Positions 9,125 to 19,422 of a DNA stretch of 51,493 nt are shown piece after piece (position 1 is the first letter of the stretch; each line of letters starts with the position of its first letter). The stretch comes from Desulfobacteraceae bacterium 4572_35.1. Lineage in GTDB: Bacteria > Desulfobacterota > Desulfuromonadia > Desulfuromonadales > Desulfuromonadaceae. The stretch spans positions 1 through 51,493 of the forward strand of contig NBLX01000003.1 in assembly GCA_002084705.1 (NCBI GenBank). The letters are read 5' to 3'. The notes under the pieces were generated by a model. That model ran no database searches, had not been told where the DNA came from, and saw only the letters and a program-made list of their open reading frames with translations. The position numbers and the translations under genes are program-made.

Positions 9125-10257
9125 TTGTTTAAGAGTCTGCAGAATATTTTCAGTATAGCTGAGCTGCGCCAACGTATTTTGTTTACTATGCTGATGTTGG
9201 CTGTATATCGTGTCGGTTGTCATGTCCCAACTCCTGGTGTAAATGGCCAAGTGCTGGCTAGCTTTTTTGAAGGTAGCCAAGGGACTTTGTTGGGTTTGGT
9301 GAGTGCCTTTACCGGTGGTGCGTTGCAGCGGATGACCGTGTTTGCGCTTGGTATCATGCCATATATCAGTGCATCGATTATTTTGCAGCTCTTGACTGTG
9401 GTTTTTGAACCGGTTGAACGATTGTCGAAAGAGGGCGAGCAGGGACGTAAGGTTATTACCCGTTGGACTCGCTATGGAACTATTGCATTATCTGTAGTGC
9501 AGGGCGCTGGTATTGCGGTTGGTTTGCAATCGATGGTTGGACCAGCTGGTGATCCTGTTGTTCCTTCCCCTGGGTTTGGTTTTATCCTGTTAACCGTTAT
9601 TACACTGACTGCCGGTACGGCTTTTATTATGTGGATTGGTGAGCAGGTGACTGAGCGCGGAGTTGGTAATGGGATATCGTTAATTATTTTTGCGGGCATT
9701 GTAGCAAACTTACCTTCGGCTATATTTAACTCAATTAGACTGTTGCGTACTGGAGCTCTTGCTCCGGTAACTATGTTGTTTCTGGCAGTTGTAATGCTGG
9801 TGGTGGTTATGGTCATAGTGTTTATGGAGCGCGCCCAGCGTCGTGTTCCAATTCACTATGCCAAGCGGGTCGTTGGAATGCGAAACAGTGGTGGTCAGTC
9901 CAGCCACTTACCATTGAAAATAAATATGAGTGGTGTTATCCCGTTGATGTGGCAGAAAATGTAAAAAATCAGGGTGGATATATACCTGGAGTGCGACCAG
10001 GTAAGCCTACTTCGGAATACTTGGATACTGTATTAAGTCGACTCACATTTGCAGGTGCGATTTATGTATCTATTGTGTGCGTATTACCTACATTGCTGAT
10101 AGGTCAATTCAATGTACCGTTTTATTTCGGTGGTACTTCATTGCTTATCGTTGTTGGGGTTGGCTTGGATACAGCGTCGCAAATTGAATCGCATCTAATA
10201 TCTCGTTCTTATGAAGGATTTATGCGCGGTGCGTCCATTAAGGGACGGCATGGGTAG
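9125..10257 (+). pseudogene. secY: Preprotein translocase subunit SecY, broken by an internal deletion with frameshift
   Basis: SecY is the ten-helix channel protein of the Sec translocon in the inner membrane. The first part (TTG start at 9125, GAGG upstream) reads normally through 273 residues to NMSGVIP near 9943, then runs into TAA at 9962. From 9943 in the next frame [16 protein letters not shown] and then the normal C-terminus to KGRHG can be read. The two halves total about 377 residues, whereas the family is about 435. The missing part, about 58 codons plus one base, would hold TM7 and TM8, which include a lateral-gate helix. As written the gene cannot make functional SecY. No second secY is in the window. 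A sequence or assembly error is the likeliest reason, since secY is essential in bacteria. Confidence 0.9.
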
Positions 10258-10272
10258 CGGAGATTGCAAATT

Positions 10273-10923
10273 ATGAAGTTGATACTGCTTGGACCTCCTG
10301 GTGCTGGAAAAGGTACTCAGGCTAAAATGTTGATACAGCGTTATGGCGTGCCACAAATTTCCACAGGTGATATATTGCGTGGTGCAGTCAAAGAAGGTTC
10401 GCCAATGGGTTTAAAGGCGAAGTCTTTTATGGACGCGGGTGGATTGGTTCCTGATGAAGTTGTTGTCGGCATTGTCGAAGAGCGGCTACAGAAACCGGAT
10501 TGTGATAAAGGTTTTATTCTGGATGGCTTTCCACGTACCGTGCCACAAGCAGATGCTTTAGCGGGGACATTGTCGAGCTTAGGGAAAAATCTTGATGCTG
10601 TGATCTCTCTTGAAGTTGATATCGAGGCATTGGTGGCTAGGCTTGCGGGCAGACGTACATGCGATAGTTGTGGTGCTGGTTATCATGTTGCGTATGAACC
10701 CCCAGCTGTCGATGGTGTGTGTGACAAGTGTGGCGGTAAATTGATTCAGCGTGATGATGATAAAGAAGAAACTATCAGGAAGCGTATGGCGGTTTACAAT
10801 GAGCAGACATCACCTTTGGTAGATTATTATCGCAATGCGGGTTTGCTTAGAACTGTTGATGGTATGCTCCCTATCGACGAAGTAGGGGTTGCTATTCTGG
10901 CTCAACTCAAGGATTTTGAGTGA
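10273..10923 (+). CDS. adk: Adenylate kinase, zinc-LID type
   Basis: A 216-residue cytosolic kinase that interconverts ATP + AMP and 2 ADP. The P-loop GPPGAGKGTQ lies at residues 8-17, the AMP-binding DGFPRT at about 84-89, and the LID has four cysteines, C130-x2-C133 and C150-x2-C153, which bind structural zinc as in Gram-positive and many delta-proteobacterial enzymes. ATG 10273 is chosen because GGAG at 10259 is 10 bases away; an in-frame TTG at 10264 is almost on top of that site. It sits between secY and map, the common order. Confidence 0.97.
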   Translation: MKLILLGPPGAGKGTQAKMLIQRYGVPQISTGDILRGAVKEGSPMGLKAKSFMDAGGLVPDEVVVGIVEERLQKPDCDKGFILDGFPRTVPQADALAGTLSSLGKNLDAVISLEVDIEALVARLAGRRTCDSCGAGYHVAYEPPAVDGVCDKCGGKLIQRDDDKEETIRKRMAVYNEQTSPLVDYYRNAGLLRTVDGMLPIDEVGVAILAQLKDFE

Positions 10924-11666
10924 TAATCATAAAGCGTCCACATGAGATCGACAGGATGAGGGTTCCGTGCAGAATGGTAGCTGAAATCCTTGACGAGCTC
11001 AGTGGTGCTGTAGAGCCGGGAATAACTACAAAAGAATTGAATGAGCTGGCACTTGATGCGTGTAAAAAGCGCAAGGCTGTGGCAGCTTTTAAGGGTTATT
11101 CGGGATTCCCTTTTGCCATATGTTCATCTCCCAATGAGGTTATTGTGCATGGATTTGCAACTGATAAGCCTCTAGTTGAAGGTGATATATTAAGTATAGA
11201 TTTTGGTGTGCTCTATGATGGTTTTTACGGTGATTCAGCAGTGACTGTTCCTGTTGGTGATGTTAGTAAGGATCGCGACAGACTTATGCGGGTGACTAAA
11301 GAATCTCTGTTCGCCGGGATAAACGCGGTTGCCCCTGGAGCACATTTGTCTGATATCTCAAATGCTGTGCAGTGTGTAGCTGAAGATGCCGGATATACAG
11401 TAGTTAGAGACTTTGTGGGACACGGTATTGGTCGTGCTCTGCACGAAGATCCGCAGGTTCCAAACTATGGCAAGCCTGGTTATGGTCCAATACTGAAAAC
11501 AGGTATGGTTTTGGCTATAGAACCAATGGTAAATGCCGGCAGCCCCCAGGTTAAGGTTCTTGACGATGGCTGGACTGCTGTAACAAAAGATGGGTGTTGC
11601 TCGGCGCATTTCGAACATACAGTTGCTGTGACTGAAAATGGATTCGAGATACTTACGAGTTTGTAA
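10920..11666 (+). CDS. map: Methionine aminopeptidase, type I
   Basis: This 248-residue enzyme removes the N-terminal methionine from nascent proteins. All five metal ligands of the pita-bread fold are present: D94, D105, H168, E201 and E232, with the substrate histidine H78 in VHGF. It starts at GTG 10920, overlapping the adk stop TGA by four bases, which suggests translational coupling. There is no N-terminal SH3 extension, so it is the short bacterial form. Confidence 0.97.
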   Translation: MIIIKRPHEIDRMRVPCRMVAEILDELSGAVEPGITTKELNELALDACKKRKAVAAFKGYSGFPFAICSSPNEVIVHGFATDKPLVEGDILSIDFGVLYDGFYGDSAVTVPVGDVSKDRDRLMRVTKESLFAGINAVAPGAHLSDISNAVQCVAEDAGYTVVRDFVGHGIGRALHEDPQVPNYGKPGYGPILKTGMVLAIEPMVNAGSPQVKVLDDGWTAVTKDGCCSAHFEHTVAVTENGFEILTSL

Positions 11667-11701
11667 TTTGGTTGATAATGGTAATTTTATAGAGGTTGGT
11701 T

Positions 11702-11815
11702 ATGAAAGTTCGTGCATCTGTTAAACCTATTTGTGATAAATGCAAGATTATTAAGCGCAAGGGTGTTTTGCGAGTTATTTGTGAAAACCCTAAACATAAG
11801 CAGAGACAGGGTTAA
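11702..11815 (+). CDS. rpmJ: 50S ribosomal protein L36, zinc type (bL36)
   Basis: A 37-residue protein starting [15 protein letters not shown] and ending HKQRQG. C11-x2-C14, C27 and H32 form the zinc site of the classic, zinc-replete form of L36. GAGG lies seven bases before the ATG. It is located between map and rpsM, as in many bacteria. Confidence 0.97.
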   Translation: MKVRASVKPICDKCKIIKRKGVLRVICENPKHKQRQG

Positions 11816-11833
11816 AACTGGGAGGATATTAAG

Positions 11834-12202
11834 TTGGCTCGTATTGCTGGTATAGATTTACCGAAAAATAAACGTATTGAAGTAGCACTGACCTACATTT
11901 ATGGGGTTGGACGTTCGACGGCGCAACGGATCCTGTCTCAGGCTGGTGTGGATTGTGACACCCGTTCAGACGACCTTACGGAATCTGAAGTTGCTCAAAT
12001 TCGTAAGGTGCTAGATGCTGAATATAAAGTGGAAGGCGATTTGCGTCGTGAAATTTCCATGAATATTAAGCGTATGATGGATCTCGGCTGTTACCGTGGC
12101 TTACGTCATCGTCGTGGCTTGCCGGTGCGTGGACAAAAAACAAAGACCAATGCTCGTACCCGTAAGGGACCACGTAAGACGGTTGCTGGTAAGAAGAAAT
12201 AA
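11834..12202 (+). CDS. rpsM: 30S ribosomal protein S13 (uS13)
   Basis: A 122-residue S13 in the head of the 30S, bridging to L5 of the large subunit and touching the P-site t[23 protein letters not shown] and the C-terminal [19 protein letters not shown] are diagnostic. It begins with TTG preceded by TGGGAGGATATT; no ATG is near the conserved start. First gene of the alpha-operon section. Confidence 0.97.
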   Translation: MARIAGIDLPKNKRIEVALTYIYGVGRSTAQRILSQAGVDCDTRSDDLTESEVAQIRKVLDAEYKVEGDLRREISMNIKRMMDLGCYRGLRHRRGLPVRGQKTKTNARTRKGPRKTVAGKKK

Positions 12203-12213
12203 TTGGAGGAACG

Positions 12214-12609
12214 ATGGCTAAGCCAGGTAAAAAAGTTGTAAGAAAAAGCAAAGCAAAAAAGAATGTTGTTAATGGTGTTGCCCATATTCAGGCTACTTTT
12301 AACAACACTATAGTATCCATTGCGGATGTTAGTGGTAACGTTATTTCTTGGGCGACTTCCGGTGGTTCAGGTTTCAAGGGTTCACGTAAAAGTACCCCTT
12401 TTGCGGCTCAGGTAGCTGCTGAAACTGCAGCCAAGGCTGCTCAAGAACACGGGATGAGGAGTGTCGAAGTATGCGTTAAGGGTCCTGGCTCTGGGCGTGA
12501 ATCTGCGCTGCGGGCTTTGCAGGCGGCAGGACTCAATGTAACCATGATTAAAGATGTTACTCCTATTCCCCACAATGGCTGTCGTCCGCCCAAGCGCCGT
12601 CGCGTTTAA
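12214..12609 (+). CDS. rpsK: 30S ribosomal protein S11 (uS11)
   Basis: A 131-residue S11 of the 30S platform, next to the Shine-Dalgarno helix. [33 protein letters not shown] and the end [13 protein letters not shown] are universal signatures. TTGGAGG lies just before the ATG. Normal size and order. Confidence 0.98.
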   Translation: MAKPGKKVVRKSKAKKNVVNGVAHIQATFNNTIVSIADVSGNVISWATSGGSGFKGSRKSTPFAAQVAAETAAKAAQEHGMRSVEVCVKGPGSGRESALRALQAAGLNVTMIKDVTPIPHNGCRPPKRRRV

Positions 12610-12670
12610 GGCTTCAGTTTCAGGGTAGTTTCCGACAGGTAGACGATAGACAGTAGAGGATAATAAAGAA

Positions 12671-13291
12671 ATGGCAAAAAATTTCACACCTAAAGGTAAA
12701 ATCGTAAGACGACTTGGTGTCAATATTTATGGTAACCCAAAATACGATCGTTTGCTCGAACGTCGTCCAACACCTCCAGGCGAGCATGGTGCTGGTCGTC
12801 GAGGTAAGCCTTCAGATTACTCACGTCAATTGAATGAAAAGCAAAAGGTTCGTTTTTGCTATGGCTTAAGTGAAAGCCAGTTCCGTCGGGTATTTGATAA
12901 GGCTAAATCGATGAAAGGGATCACCGGTCACAATATGCTGGTGTTGCTTGAGCGTCGTTTGGATAATATGGTTTTTCGCTTAGGCTTGGCTTCAACTCGT
13001 ACTGAGGCACGTCTATTTGTTCGTCATGGTCATTTTATGGTCAATGGTCGCAAAGTGGATATTCCATCATACCTGGTTCGTTCTGGCGATGTGATCGAAG
13101 TTCGTGAAAAAAGTCGCAAGATTGCTAAGATAACGGAAGCCATGGATAGTGTAATGCGTCGTGGAATTCCTGCTTGGTTAGAACTTGATCGTGATGCTTT
13201 TAAGGGTACTGTCAAGACGTTGCCGGCACGTGAGGAACTTACCTCTCCGGTGTTTGAGGAGCAGTTGATTGTTGAGCTTTATTCTAAGTAA
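12671..13291 (+). CDS. rpsD: 30S ribosomal protein S4, zinc-free type (uS4)
   Basis: A 206-residue S4, a 16S rRNA assembly nucleator that also contributes to decoding fidelity. The N-terminal third has no cysteines, so it is the zinc-free form, in contrast to the zinc-type S14 and L36 in the same cluster. The S4 RNA-binding domain (LERRLDNMVFRLGLASTRTE, FVRHGHFMVNG) lies near residues 95-130. In E. coli S4 represses the alpha operon; no obvious S4 pseudoknot site is seen before rpsM. A 61-base spacer separates it from rpsK, and GAGGATAA precedes the ATG. Confidence 0.97.
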   Translation: MAKNFTPKGKIVRRLGVNIYGNPKYDRLLERRPTPPGEHGAGRRGKPSDYSRQLNEKQKVRFCYGLSESQFRRVFDKAKSMKGITGHNMLVLLERRLDNMVFRLGLASTRTEARLFVRHGHFMVNGRKVDIPSYLVRSGDVIEVREKSRKIAKITEAMDSVMRRGIPAWLELDRDAFKGTVKTLPAREELTSPVFEEQLIVELYSK

Positions 13292-13329
13292 TCGCAGTCA
13301 TTTTGTAACCCTCAACTTGGAGCAAATGC

Positions 13330-14346
13330 ATGTATAAAAACTGGAGAGATCTGATCAAGCCAAAAAGGCTGCAAGTCGAAACTAAAAGTTTGACCAGCAG
13401 TTATGGTAAGTTTTACGCTGAACCATTTGAGCGTGGTTTTGGTACTACGATTGGGAACTCTTTGCGGCGCATTCTGTTGTCATCTCTGCAGGGTGCTGCG
13501 ATTACCTCAGTGCGAATTAAAGGGGTTCTCCATGAGTTTTCGACTATTCCTGGCGTAACCGAGGATGTTACTGACATTATACTTAATTTAAAGTCAGTGC
13601 TGCTGTCTCTTGAAGGTCAAGAGAGTCGTAATGTTCGCATTGTTAAAAAAGGTGCTGGGGTTATCACAGCTGCAGATATAATCACTGATGCTAATGTTGA
13701 AATCTTAAACTCAGATCAGTTTATAGCAACCTGTACCAAAGAAGCTGATGTCGAGATTGATATGGTTGTATCAATCGGTAAAGGTTATGTTACCGCAGAG
13801 CGGAATCGTGATGAAAATGCACCGGTTGGAACAATAGCCATCGATTCAATATTTTCTCCCATCAAAAAGGTTAATTATTCAGTAACTAATGCCCGTGTTG
13901 GTCAAATTACTGATTACGATAAATTAACTCTGGAAGTGTGGACAGATAGCAGTGTTAGTCCTGAAGATTCAGTGGCGTATGCTGCAAAAATTCTCAAAGA
14001 ACACCTGCAGATGTTTATTAATTTTGATGAGGAACAGATTCCAGTTGAAGAGCCTGAAGAGGATGAGGTTCAAAAAATCAACGAAAATCTGTATCGCAGT
14101 GTTGAAGAACTGGAACTGTCGGTCCGTAGTGCTAATTGTCTCAAGAATGCACATATTGGACTTATTGGTGATCTGGTTCAGAAAACAGAAGCTGAGATGT
14201 TGAAGACGCAGAATTTTGGGCGTAAATCACTCAACGAGATTAAAGATATTCTTGCAGAGATGGGACTTACCTTAGGGATGAAATTGGAAAATTTCCCTGA
14301 TCCTGAGTACTTAAAAGTTTTACAGAAGAGTCGCGAAGAAGCTTAA
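13330..14346 (+). CDS. rpoA: DNA-directed RNA polymerase alpha subunit
   Basis: At 338 residues this is the normal alpha subunit. Residues 1 to about 235 form the dimerising, assembly-competent N-terminal domain ([19 protein letters not shown]), an acidic linker follows ([11 protein letters not shown]), and residues from about 250 form the C-terminal domain that binds UP elements and activators ([17 protein letters not shown] and [18 protein letters not shown]). CTTGGAG precedes the ATG. It lies between rpsD and rplQ. Confidence 0.98.
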   Translation: MYKNWRDLIKPKRLQVETKSLTSSYGKFYAEPFERGFGTTIGNSLRRILLSSLQGAAITSVRIKGVLHEFSTIPGVTEDVTDIILNLKSVLLSLEGQESRNVRIVKKGAGVITAADIITDANVEILNSDQFIATCTKEADVEIDMVVSIGKGYVTAERNRDENAPVGTIAIDSIFSPIKKVNYSVTNARVGQITDYDKLTLEVWTDSSVSPEDSVAYAAKILKEHLQMFINFDEEQIPVEEPEEDEVQKINENLYRSVEELELSVRSANCLKNAHIGLIGDLVQKTEAEMLKTQNFGRKSLNEIKDILAEMGLTLGMKLENFPDPEYLKVLQKSREEA

Positions 14347-14378
14347 TCTAACATTACGCATAGAAAGGATTACACATT

Positions 14379-14747
14379 ATGCGTCATAATAAATCAGGTA
14401 GAAAACTTGGGCGCAATTCAAGCCATCGTAAGGCTATGTTGCGTAACATGGTGACTTCATTGATTGACAATGAGCGGATCACCACGACGGATGCGCGAGC
14501 TAAAGAAGTTCGTAAAATTGCTGAGAAAATGATTACCCTTGGCAAGCGTGGAGATCTTCATGCACGCCGTCAGGCTTTAAGTGTTATTTTTGATAAAGCC
14601 GTAGTTGCCAAATTGTTTGAGCGTTTGGCTCCCCGGTATGAAAATCGTGCAGGCGGCTATACCCGTATTATTAAAGTTGGGAATCGCCTTGGTGATAATG
14701 CCTCTGTTTCTATTATAGAGTTTGTTGACCAAGAGCAATCTGCTTAA
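14379..14747 (+). CDS. rplQ: 50S ribosomal protein L17 (bL17)
   Basis: A 122-residue L17 located near the tunnel exit. [20 protein letters not shown] is the diagnostic start, and the end with [17 protein letters not shown] is typical. AAAGGAT precedes the ATG. It is the last gene of the ribosomal block; a strong terminator begins 26 bases after the stop. Confidence 0.98.
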   Translation: MRHNKSGRKLGRNSSHRKAMLRNMVTSLIDNERITTTDARAKEVRKIAEKMITLGKRGDLHARRQALSVIFDKAVVAKLFERLAPRYENRAGGYTRIIKVGNRLGDNASVSIIEFVDQEQSA

Positions 14748-14772
14748 TAGTTGTGAGGTAAAATATTGTTAG

Positions 14773-14807
14773 AAAAAAAGGCAAGGGATTTTCCCTTGCC
14801 TTTTTTT
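14773..14807 (+). terminator. Rho-independent terminator after rplQ
   Basis: GGCAAGGGA (14780-14788), a three-base loop, and TCCCTTGCC (14792-14800) form a perfect nine-base stem. Seven A residues lie before it and seven T residues after it, so the stem can extend and would also terminate transcription on the minus strand. It separates the ribosomal block from trpE, which starts only 24 bases later. Confidence 0.95.
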
Positions 14808-14830
14808 CTAGGTGAAAGCTATAGCGAGTA

Positions 14831-16321
14831 ATGACCATGCATATTCAACCTGCATATCAGGATTTTGTTGAGCTCACGCAACAGGGTAATCTGGTACCTA
14901 TTTATGCTGAAATTCTGGCAGACATGGAAACTCCGGTATCTGCATTTAAAAAAATAGATAATGGAAGCCAGTCATTTCTGCTTGAAAGTATCGAAGGTGG
15001 TGAAAAGTGGGCACGTTATAGTTTTTTGGGCTCTGGTTCAGGAACTATGTTTCGCTCGCGCGGTAACCAATATGAGATTCTAACAGATGGGGTGCAGATA
15101 GAGTCTGGTGACTGTGATGATCCATTAGAAAAATTGCGGGCATTGATTGCTCGTTTTAAACCGGTAGAAATGGTGGGGTTGCCTCGATTTTGTGGAGGTG
15201 GAGTTGGCTATCTAGGTTACGACATGGTGCGCTATGTTGAACGTCTGCCTGACAATAATCCATCAAGTATTGGAACTTACGACAGTTGTTTCTTTTTCGC
15301 TGATACTTTACTTATTTTTGATAATCGCTTACAAAAAATTAAAGTAGTATATAACGCCTATATTGATAAAAATTCAGATCTACGTCAGAGTTATCAGCGT
15401 GGAATTGAAAGTATTGGCACATTGATTGATAAATTGCGTATTCCGCTGGAGCGGGGCGCCGTTCGGTCACAGTGCGAGCAAGCTTCCACGTTAATCCCAA
15501 ATTTCACCAAAGATAAGTTTAAGGCTGCGGTTGAACGGTGTAAGGAATATGTGCGCTCTGGTGATGTTATTCAAACAGTGCTATCACAACGTTTTAGCGC
15601 ACCGCTGCGGGTTGATCCCTTTGATATTTATCGATCTCTGCGCACTATTAATCCTTCACCGTATATGTTTTTTCTCCGTTTTTCAGAAACTGTTGTCGTT
15701 GGGGCTTCGCCTGAGGTTATGGTGCGCAAAGAGGATGATGTCGTTGAAGTTCGTCCAATAGCTGGCACCCGTCCCCGAGGGAATGATATAATCGACGATC
15801 AACGTCTGGAGCAGGAATTACTTAACGATCCCAAGGAATTGGCAGAGCATGTTATGCTTGTTGATCTAGGTCGCAACGATCTTGGACGAATTTGTCAGAC
15901 CGGTAGCATAGAGGTTAGCGAGTTTAAGGTGATTGAGCGTTACTCCCATGTCATGCATATTGTTTCGAACGTGCGCGGCAGACTGCAACCAGAATGTGAT
16001 GCTTTCGATACCTTCCGAGCGACTTTTCCAGCCGGAACATTGTCCGGAGCACCTAAAGTCAGGGCTATGGAGATTATTGACGAACTGGAGCCACAACGGC
16101 GCGAGATATATGGTGGTGCCGTTGGTTATTTCTCTTATTCAGGGAATATGGATCTTGCCATCGCGATACGTACGCTGGTTGTTCATGATGATGCCATTCA
16201 TTTGCAGGCTGGTGCTGGCATTGTCGCCGATTCTGATCCACAGGCAGAGTATGAAGAAACGCTAAATAAAGCACGCGGAGTGATGAAGGCTATCGAGATG
16301 GCAGAAAGAGGACTTGATTAA
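14831..16321 (+). CDS. trpE: Anthranilate synthase component I
   Basis: This 496-residue enzyme, with TrpG, converts chorismate and glutamine to anthranilate, the first step of tryptophan synthesis. The chorismate-binding domain is in the C-terminal half ([31 protein letters not shown] and [11 protein letters not shown]). The N-terminal LLES motif near residue 50 is the conserved tryptophan-binding element of feedback-inhibited TrpE. The start is ATG 14831 or ATG 14837; neither has a strong ribosome site. Its stop overlaps trpG by one base. It could be mistaken for the PABA enzyme PabB, but the adjacent trpGDCFB order settles it. Confidence 0.97.
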   Translation: MTMHIQPAYQDFVELTQQGNLVPIYAEILADMETPVSAFKKIDNGSQSFLLESIEGGEKWARYSFLGSGSGTMFRSRGNQYEILTDGVQIESGDCDDPLEKLRALIARFKPVEMVGLPRFCGGGVGYLGYDMVRYVERLPDNNPSSIGTYDSCFFFADTLLIFDNRLQKIKVVYNAYIDKNSDLRQSYQRGIESIGTLIDKLRIPLERGAVRSQCEQASTLIPNFTKDKFKAAVERCKEYVRSGDVIQTVLSQRFSAPLRVDPFDIYRSLRTINPSPYMFFLRFSETVVVGASPEVMVRKEDDVVEVRPIAGTRPRGNDIIDDQRLEQELLNDPKELAEHVMLVDLGRNDLGRICQTGSIEVSEFKVIERYSHVMHIVSNVRGRLQPECDAFDTFRATFPAGTLSGAPKVRAMEIIDELEPQRREIYGGAVGYFSYSGNMDLAIAIRTLVVHDDAIHLQAGAGIVADSDPQAEYEETLNKARGVMKAIEMAERGLD

Positions 16322-16908
16322 TGTTGCTGATGCTGGATAACTACGACTCCTTCACTTATAATCTTGTGCAGTATTTCAGAGAGCTGGGTGTGCATGTCGA
16401 GGTTTATCGTAATGATGCCATCAAACTTGAAGAGATAGGGCAATTACAGCCACGTATGTTGGTTATTTCGCCGGGACCGTGTTCACCTGCTCAGGCGGGT
16501 CTTTCGGTGGCGGCTATTCAGCATTTTGCTGGCAAAATTCCTATCTTCGGTGTTTGCTTGGGTCATCAGTCGATAGCTGCAGCGTTAGGTGGTAAAATTG
16601 TCCGCGCTCCAGAATTGATGCATGGAAAGACCAGTCAAATTTTTCATGCCGGAAGTGACCTGTTTTCCGGTTTGGAAAATCCATGTATAGCCACCCGTTA
16701 TCATTCACTGATAGTTGAGCGTAGCTCATTGCCGGAGCAGCTCAGTGTTACTGCATGGACAGAAGATGGTATGATAATGGGGATGGCGCACAAAACGCTG
16801 CCGGTGTGGGGAGTTCAGTTCCATCCAGAGTCAATCCTCTCAGTTTCCGGCAAGGAGTTGATGGCTAATTTTATTAAATTAGCGGATAAATTTTGGAGTG
16901 ACAAATGA
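16321..16908 (+). CDS. trpG: Anthranilate synthase component II (glutamine amidotransferase)
   Basis: A 195-residue class I glutaminase that supplies ammonia to TrpE. The triad is C79 in FGVCLGHQ with H168 and E170 in QFHPES. The oxyanion segment SPGPCSP lies near residue 52. The start overlaps the trpE stop by one base and the end overlaps trpD by four, so expression is coupled. Such subunits can also serve PabB in folate synthesis; whether this one is shared cannot be told from sequence. Confidence 0.96.
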   Translation: MLLMLDNYDSFTYNLVQYFRELGVHVEVYRNDAIKLEEIGQLQPRMLVISPGPCSPAQAGLSVAAIQHFAGKIPIFGVCLGHQSIAAALGGKIVRAPELMHGKTSQIFHAGSDLFSGLENPCIATRYHSLIVERSSLPEQLSVTAWTEDGMIMGMAHKTLPVWGVQFHPESILSVSGKELMANFIKLADKFWSDK

Positions 16909-17954
16909 TAAAAGCCGCTATCGCTAAGGTTGTTGATGGTCGTGATCTTGATGAAAGTACGATGATCGATGTGATGAATATGGTGATGGGTGGTGAGGTA
17001 ACTCCGGCTCAAATTGCTGCATTTATCACCGCTCTGCGCATGAAGGGTGAAACCATCGAAGAGATTACTGGTGCGGCACGAGTGATGCGCCAGCGCGCTA
17101 CACCTATAATGGTTCAGCATAGTGTTGATATCGATCGGGAAGAGATCAACAGCGACCGTGAAACAATCCTCGACACTTGTGGTACCGGTGGTAGTGGAAC
17201 TAAAACATTTAATATTTCAACTACGGTGGCATTTGTGGTGGCGGCTTGTGGAGTAAAGGTTGCCAAGCATGGTAACCGCAGTATCTCATCTGCGTGTGGC
17301 AGCGCCGACGTGCTAGAACAGCTTGGGGTCAATTTGTCGGTACCTGCGCATACTGTTGAGCGCTGTATCGATGAGATGAATGTTGGCTTTCTGTTTGCCC
17401 CAGTACTGCACGGAGCGATGAAATACGCCATAGGACCGCGGCGCGAAATCGGAATTCGGACGATATTTAACATTCTGGGACCACTGACTAACCCTGCTGG
17501 TGCTGATCGCCAAGTGCTGGGAGTGTATCGAGAGGATCTGGTTGAGCCCATAGCTACAGTGCTGATCCGTCTTGGTTGCAAGCGCGGTTTTGTTGTTCAT
17601 GGACTGGATGGGATGGATGAGATCACCATGACTGGTGCAACCAGAATTGCATCTATCGAGGATGGTAAGGTGACAGTTTCAACTATGCATCCAGAAACAT
17701 TGGGACTGCCAACTTGCGATCTTGCTGATCTTCAGGGCGGTGATGCTGTTTATAACGCAACAATAGTGCGTTCGATTCTGGAGGGTAAAAAAGGGTCACA
17801 ACGCGACATCGTGGTGCTCAATAGTGCCTATGCTCTGGTTGCAGCCGGAGTGACAGGGAGCATTGCCGATGGTTTGACTAGAGCATGTCAGGCCATTGAT
17901 GATGGTACGGCTTTGGCTAAACTGGATGGTTTGGTGCGGATAACTAATCAATGA
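16905..17954 (+). CDS. trpD: Anthranilate phosphoribosyltransferase
   Basis: A 349-residue enzyme that transfers phosphoribose from PRPP to anthranilate. [18 protein letters not shown] is the PRPP-binding glycine loop, [18 protein letters not shown] the anthranilate and metal region, and [19 protein letters not shown] is also diagnostic. The ATG overlaps trpG by four bases, and the end overlaps trpC by four. It is not fused to trpG, unlike in E. coli. Confidence 0.97.
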   Translation: MIKAAIAKVVDGRDLDESTMIDVMNMVMGGEVTPAQIAAFITALRMKGETIEEITGAARVMRQRATPIMVQHSVDIDREEINSDRETILDTCGTGGSGTKTFNISTTVAFVVAACGVKVAKHGNRSISSACGSADVLEQLGVNLSVPAHTVERCIDEMNVGFLFAPVLHGAMKYAIGPRREIGIRTIFNILGPLTNPAGADRQVLGVYREDLVEPIATVLIRLGCKRGFVVHGLDGMDEITMTGATRIASIEDGKVTVSTMHPETLGLPTCDLADLQGGDAVYNATIVRSILEGKKGSQRDIVVLNSAYALVAAGVTGSIADGLTRACQAIDDGTALAKLDGLVRITNQ

Positions 17955-18742
17955 TTTTAGATAAAATTATAGAAAAAAAAATTAGCGAAGTTGATGCTGC
18001 TAAAGCACAAGTAAGTTTGAGCGAGTTGCAAGATATAATTGTCAATTGCCCCTCAACACGTGGTTTTGAAGCACAGTTGCGTCAGTACAGTAAAACGACT
18101 ACAGCAGTTATTGCAGAGGTTAAAAAAGGTTCCCCTTCCAAAGGGATAATTCGTGCAGATTTTGACCCCGTAGAGATCGCTCGTGGCTACGAGGGCGCTG
18201 GTGCAGCTTGTCTGTCGGTGCTCACTGATGAGAGTTTCTTTTTTGGCAAGTTAGCTTTTTTGAGTGATATTGCCCGGCATGTAGATTTGCCGTTGTTGCG
18301 TAAAGATTTTATTGTTGATCCATTCCAGATTTACGAGGCGCGCGCTAATGGTGCCGATGCAATTCTGCTCATCGCAGCAGCTCTTGGTTTGTCACAGCTG
18401 CAAGAGTTTTATGCTGTAGCGCGACAATTGGGGTTGGATGTGCTGCTGGAGGTACATAACGAAGAGGAACTGGAGCTGGCTCTTCAGACTGAGTGTTCTC
18501 TTATTGGCATTAATAATCGCTGTCTGAAAACATTTACCACCGATTTACAGGTGAGTGAGCGTTTAATCCCCCTTGTTCCATCGTCGCGGCTGGTGGTGTC
18601 CGAGAGTGGCATACACAGCCGCGCTGATATTGAACGGTTGCTGGATGCAGGAGCGGGAGCGTTTTTGATTGGTGAGAGTTTGATGCGCGAAGATGATTTT
18701 GCCGACAAGTTGGGTGAATTGCTTGGCGAAGAGTGTAGCTGA
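17951..18742 (+). CDS. trpC: Indole-3-glycerol-phosphate synthase
   Basis: A 263-residue TIM-barrel enzyme that closes the indole ring from CdRP. The catalytic lysines are in [11 protein letters not shown] and [17 protein letters not shown], and the substrate-binding [12 protein letters not shown] and VVSESGI segments are present. It is a stand-alone protein, not fused to TrpF. It overlaps trpD by four bases and trpF by one. Confidence 0.97.
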   Translation: MILDKIIEKKISEVDAAKAQVSLSELQDIIVNCPSTRGFEAQLRQYSKTTTAVIAEVKKGSPSKGIIRADFDPVEIARGYEGAGAACLSVLTDESFFFGKLAFLSDIARHVDLPLLRKDFIVDPFQIYEARANGADAILLIAAALGLSQLQEFYAVARQLGLDVLLEVHNEEELELALQTECSLIGINNRCLKTFTTDLQVSERLIPLVPSSRLVVSESGIHSRADIERLLDAGAGAFLIGESLMREDDFADKLGELLGEECS

Positions 18743-19386
18743 TGGTTGTAAATGGCAACCAAACTATAAACAGGGTGCGGGTCAAGGTGTGTGGAATTAC
18801 CACCCTTGAGGATGCTCTTCAAGCAATAGCTGCGGGTGCCGATGCTCTGGGGTTTGTTTTCTATCCTAAAAGTCCACGATATATAGAGGTGGAAGCAGCT
18901 CAACGTATAATTGCTCAATTGCCACCTTTTGTTGCCATAGTTGGTTTGTTTGTTAACGCTGACCCGGCAATAATTAAAACTACTATTGCCGAGTGCAATC
19001 TCGATGTGGTGCAATTACATGGCGATGAAACTCCGGCGCAGTGTGAATACGCGGGGGTAAAGGTTATTAAGGCGTTACGGGTACGCAGCTCTGAATGTTT
19101 ACAGAATGTGGATGATTATCCCGTTGCTGCGTTATTGATTGATGCCTGGAGTGAAGATGCCTATGGTGGTACTGGTCAACTTGGGCGTTGGGATCTAGCT
19201 GCCCAGATAGCCAAGCGTTTGCCGGTTATCCTTGCTGGTGGGTTGAATAAAGACAATGTGGCGCAGGCGATTGCTGCAGTACACCCTTACGCCGTCGATG
19301 TCTCTAGCGGGATTGAGATCAAACCGGGGCACAAAGACTCAGAGTTAGTGCGCGATTTTATTTATAGAGCAAAAAAATGGGAATAA
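18742..19386 (+). CDS. trpF: Phosphoribosylanthranilate isomerase
   Basis: A 214-residue TIM barrel that isomerises PRA to CdRP. The catalytic cysteine is in VKVCGITTLEDA and the general-acid aspartate in LIDAWSEDAYGGTG. LAGGLNKDNV and AVDVSSGIE form the phosphate site. The ATG overlaps the trpC TGA by one base. The first ten or so residues before VKVCGIT are a short extension, and a later start is possible but has no better ribosome site. Confidence 0.96.
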   Translation: MVVNGNQTINRVRVKVCGITTLEDALQAIAAGADALGFVFYPKSPRYIEVEAAQRIIAQLPPFVAIVGLFVNADPAIIKTTIAECNLDVVQLHGDETPAQCEYAGVKVIKALRVRSSECLQNVDDYPVAALLIDAWSEDAYGGTGQLGRWDLAAQIAKRLPVILAGGLNKDNVAQAIAAVHPYAVDVSSGIEIKPGHKDSELVRDFIYRAKKWE

Positions 19387-19422
19387 AACCCATAGTGACA
19401 GAGAAGGTGAAGAGGTGTGCCG

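Noticed and set aside
9472-9816. Minus-strand open frame of 114 codons inside secY
   Set aside because: Its threonine/proline-rich content simply mirrors the valine/glycine-rich membrane helices of SecY on the other strand; no start site or domain supports it.
9949-10257. The downstream secY fragment as a separate small membrane protein gene
   Set aside because: Its sequence is the ordinary SecY C-terminus ([24 protein letters not shown]), with no own ribosome site, so it is the second half of a broken gene and not an independent one.
12610-12670. Spacer between rpsK and rpsD as a separate promoter or S4 control site
   Set aside because: It has short GTAGAC-like repeats but no stable fold or -35/-10 pair that I can support.
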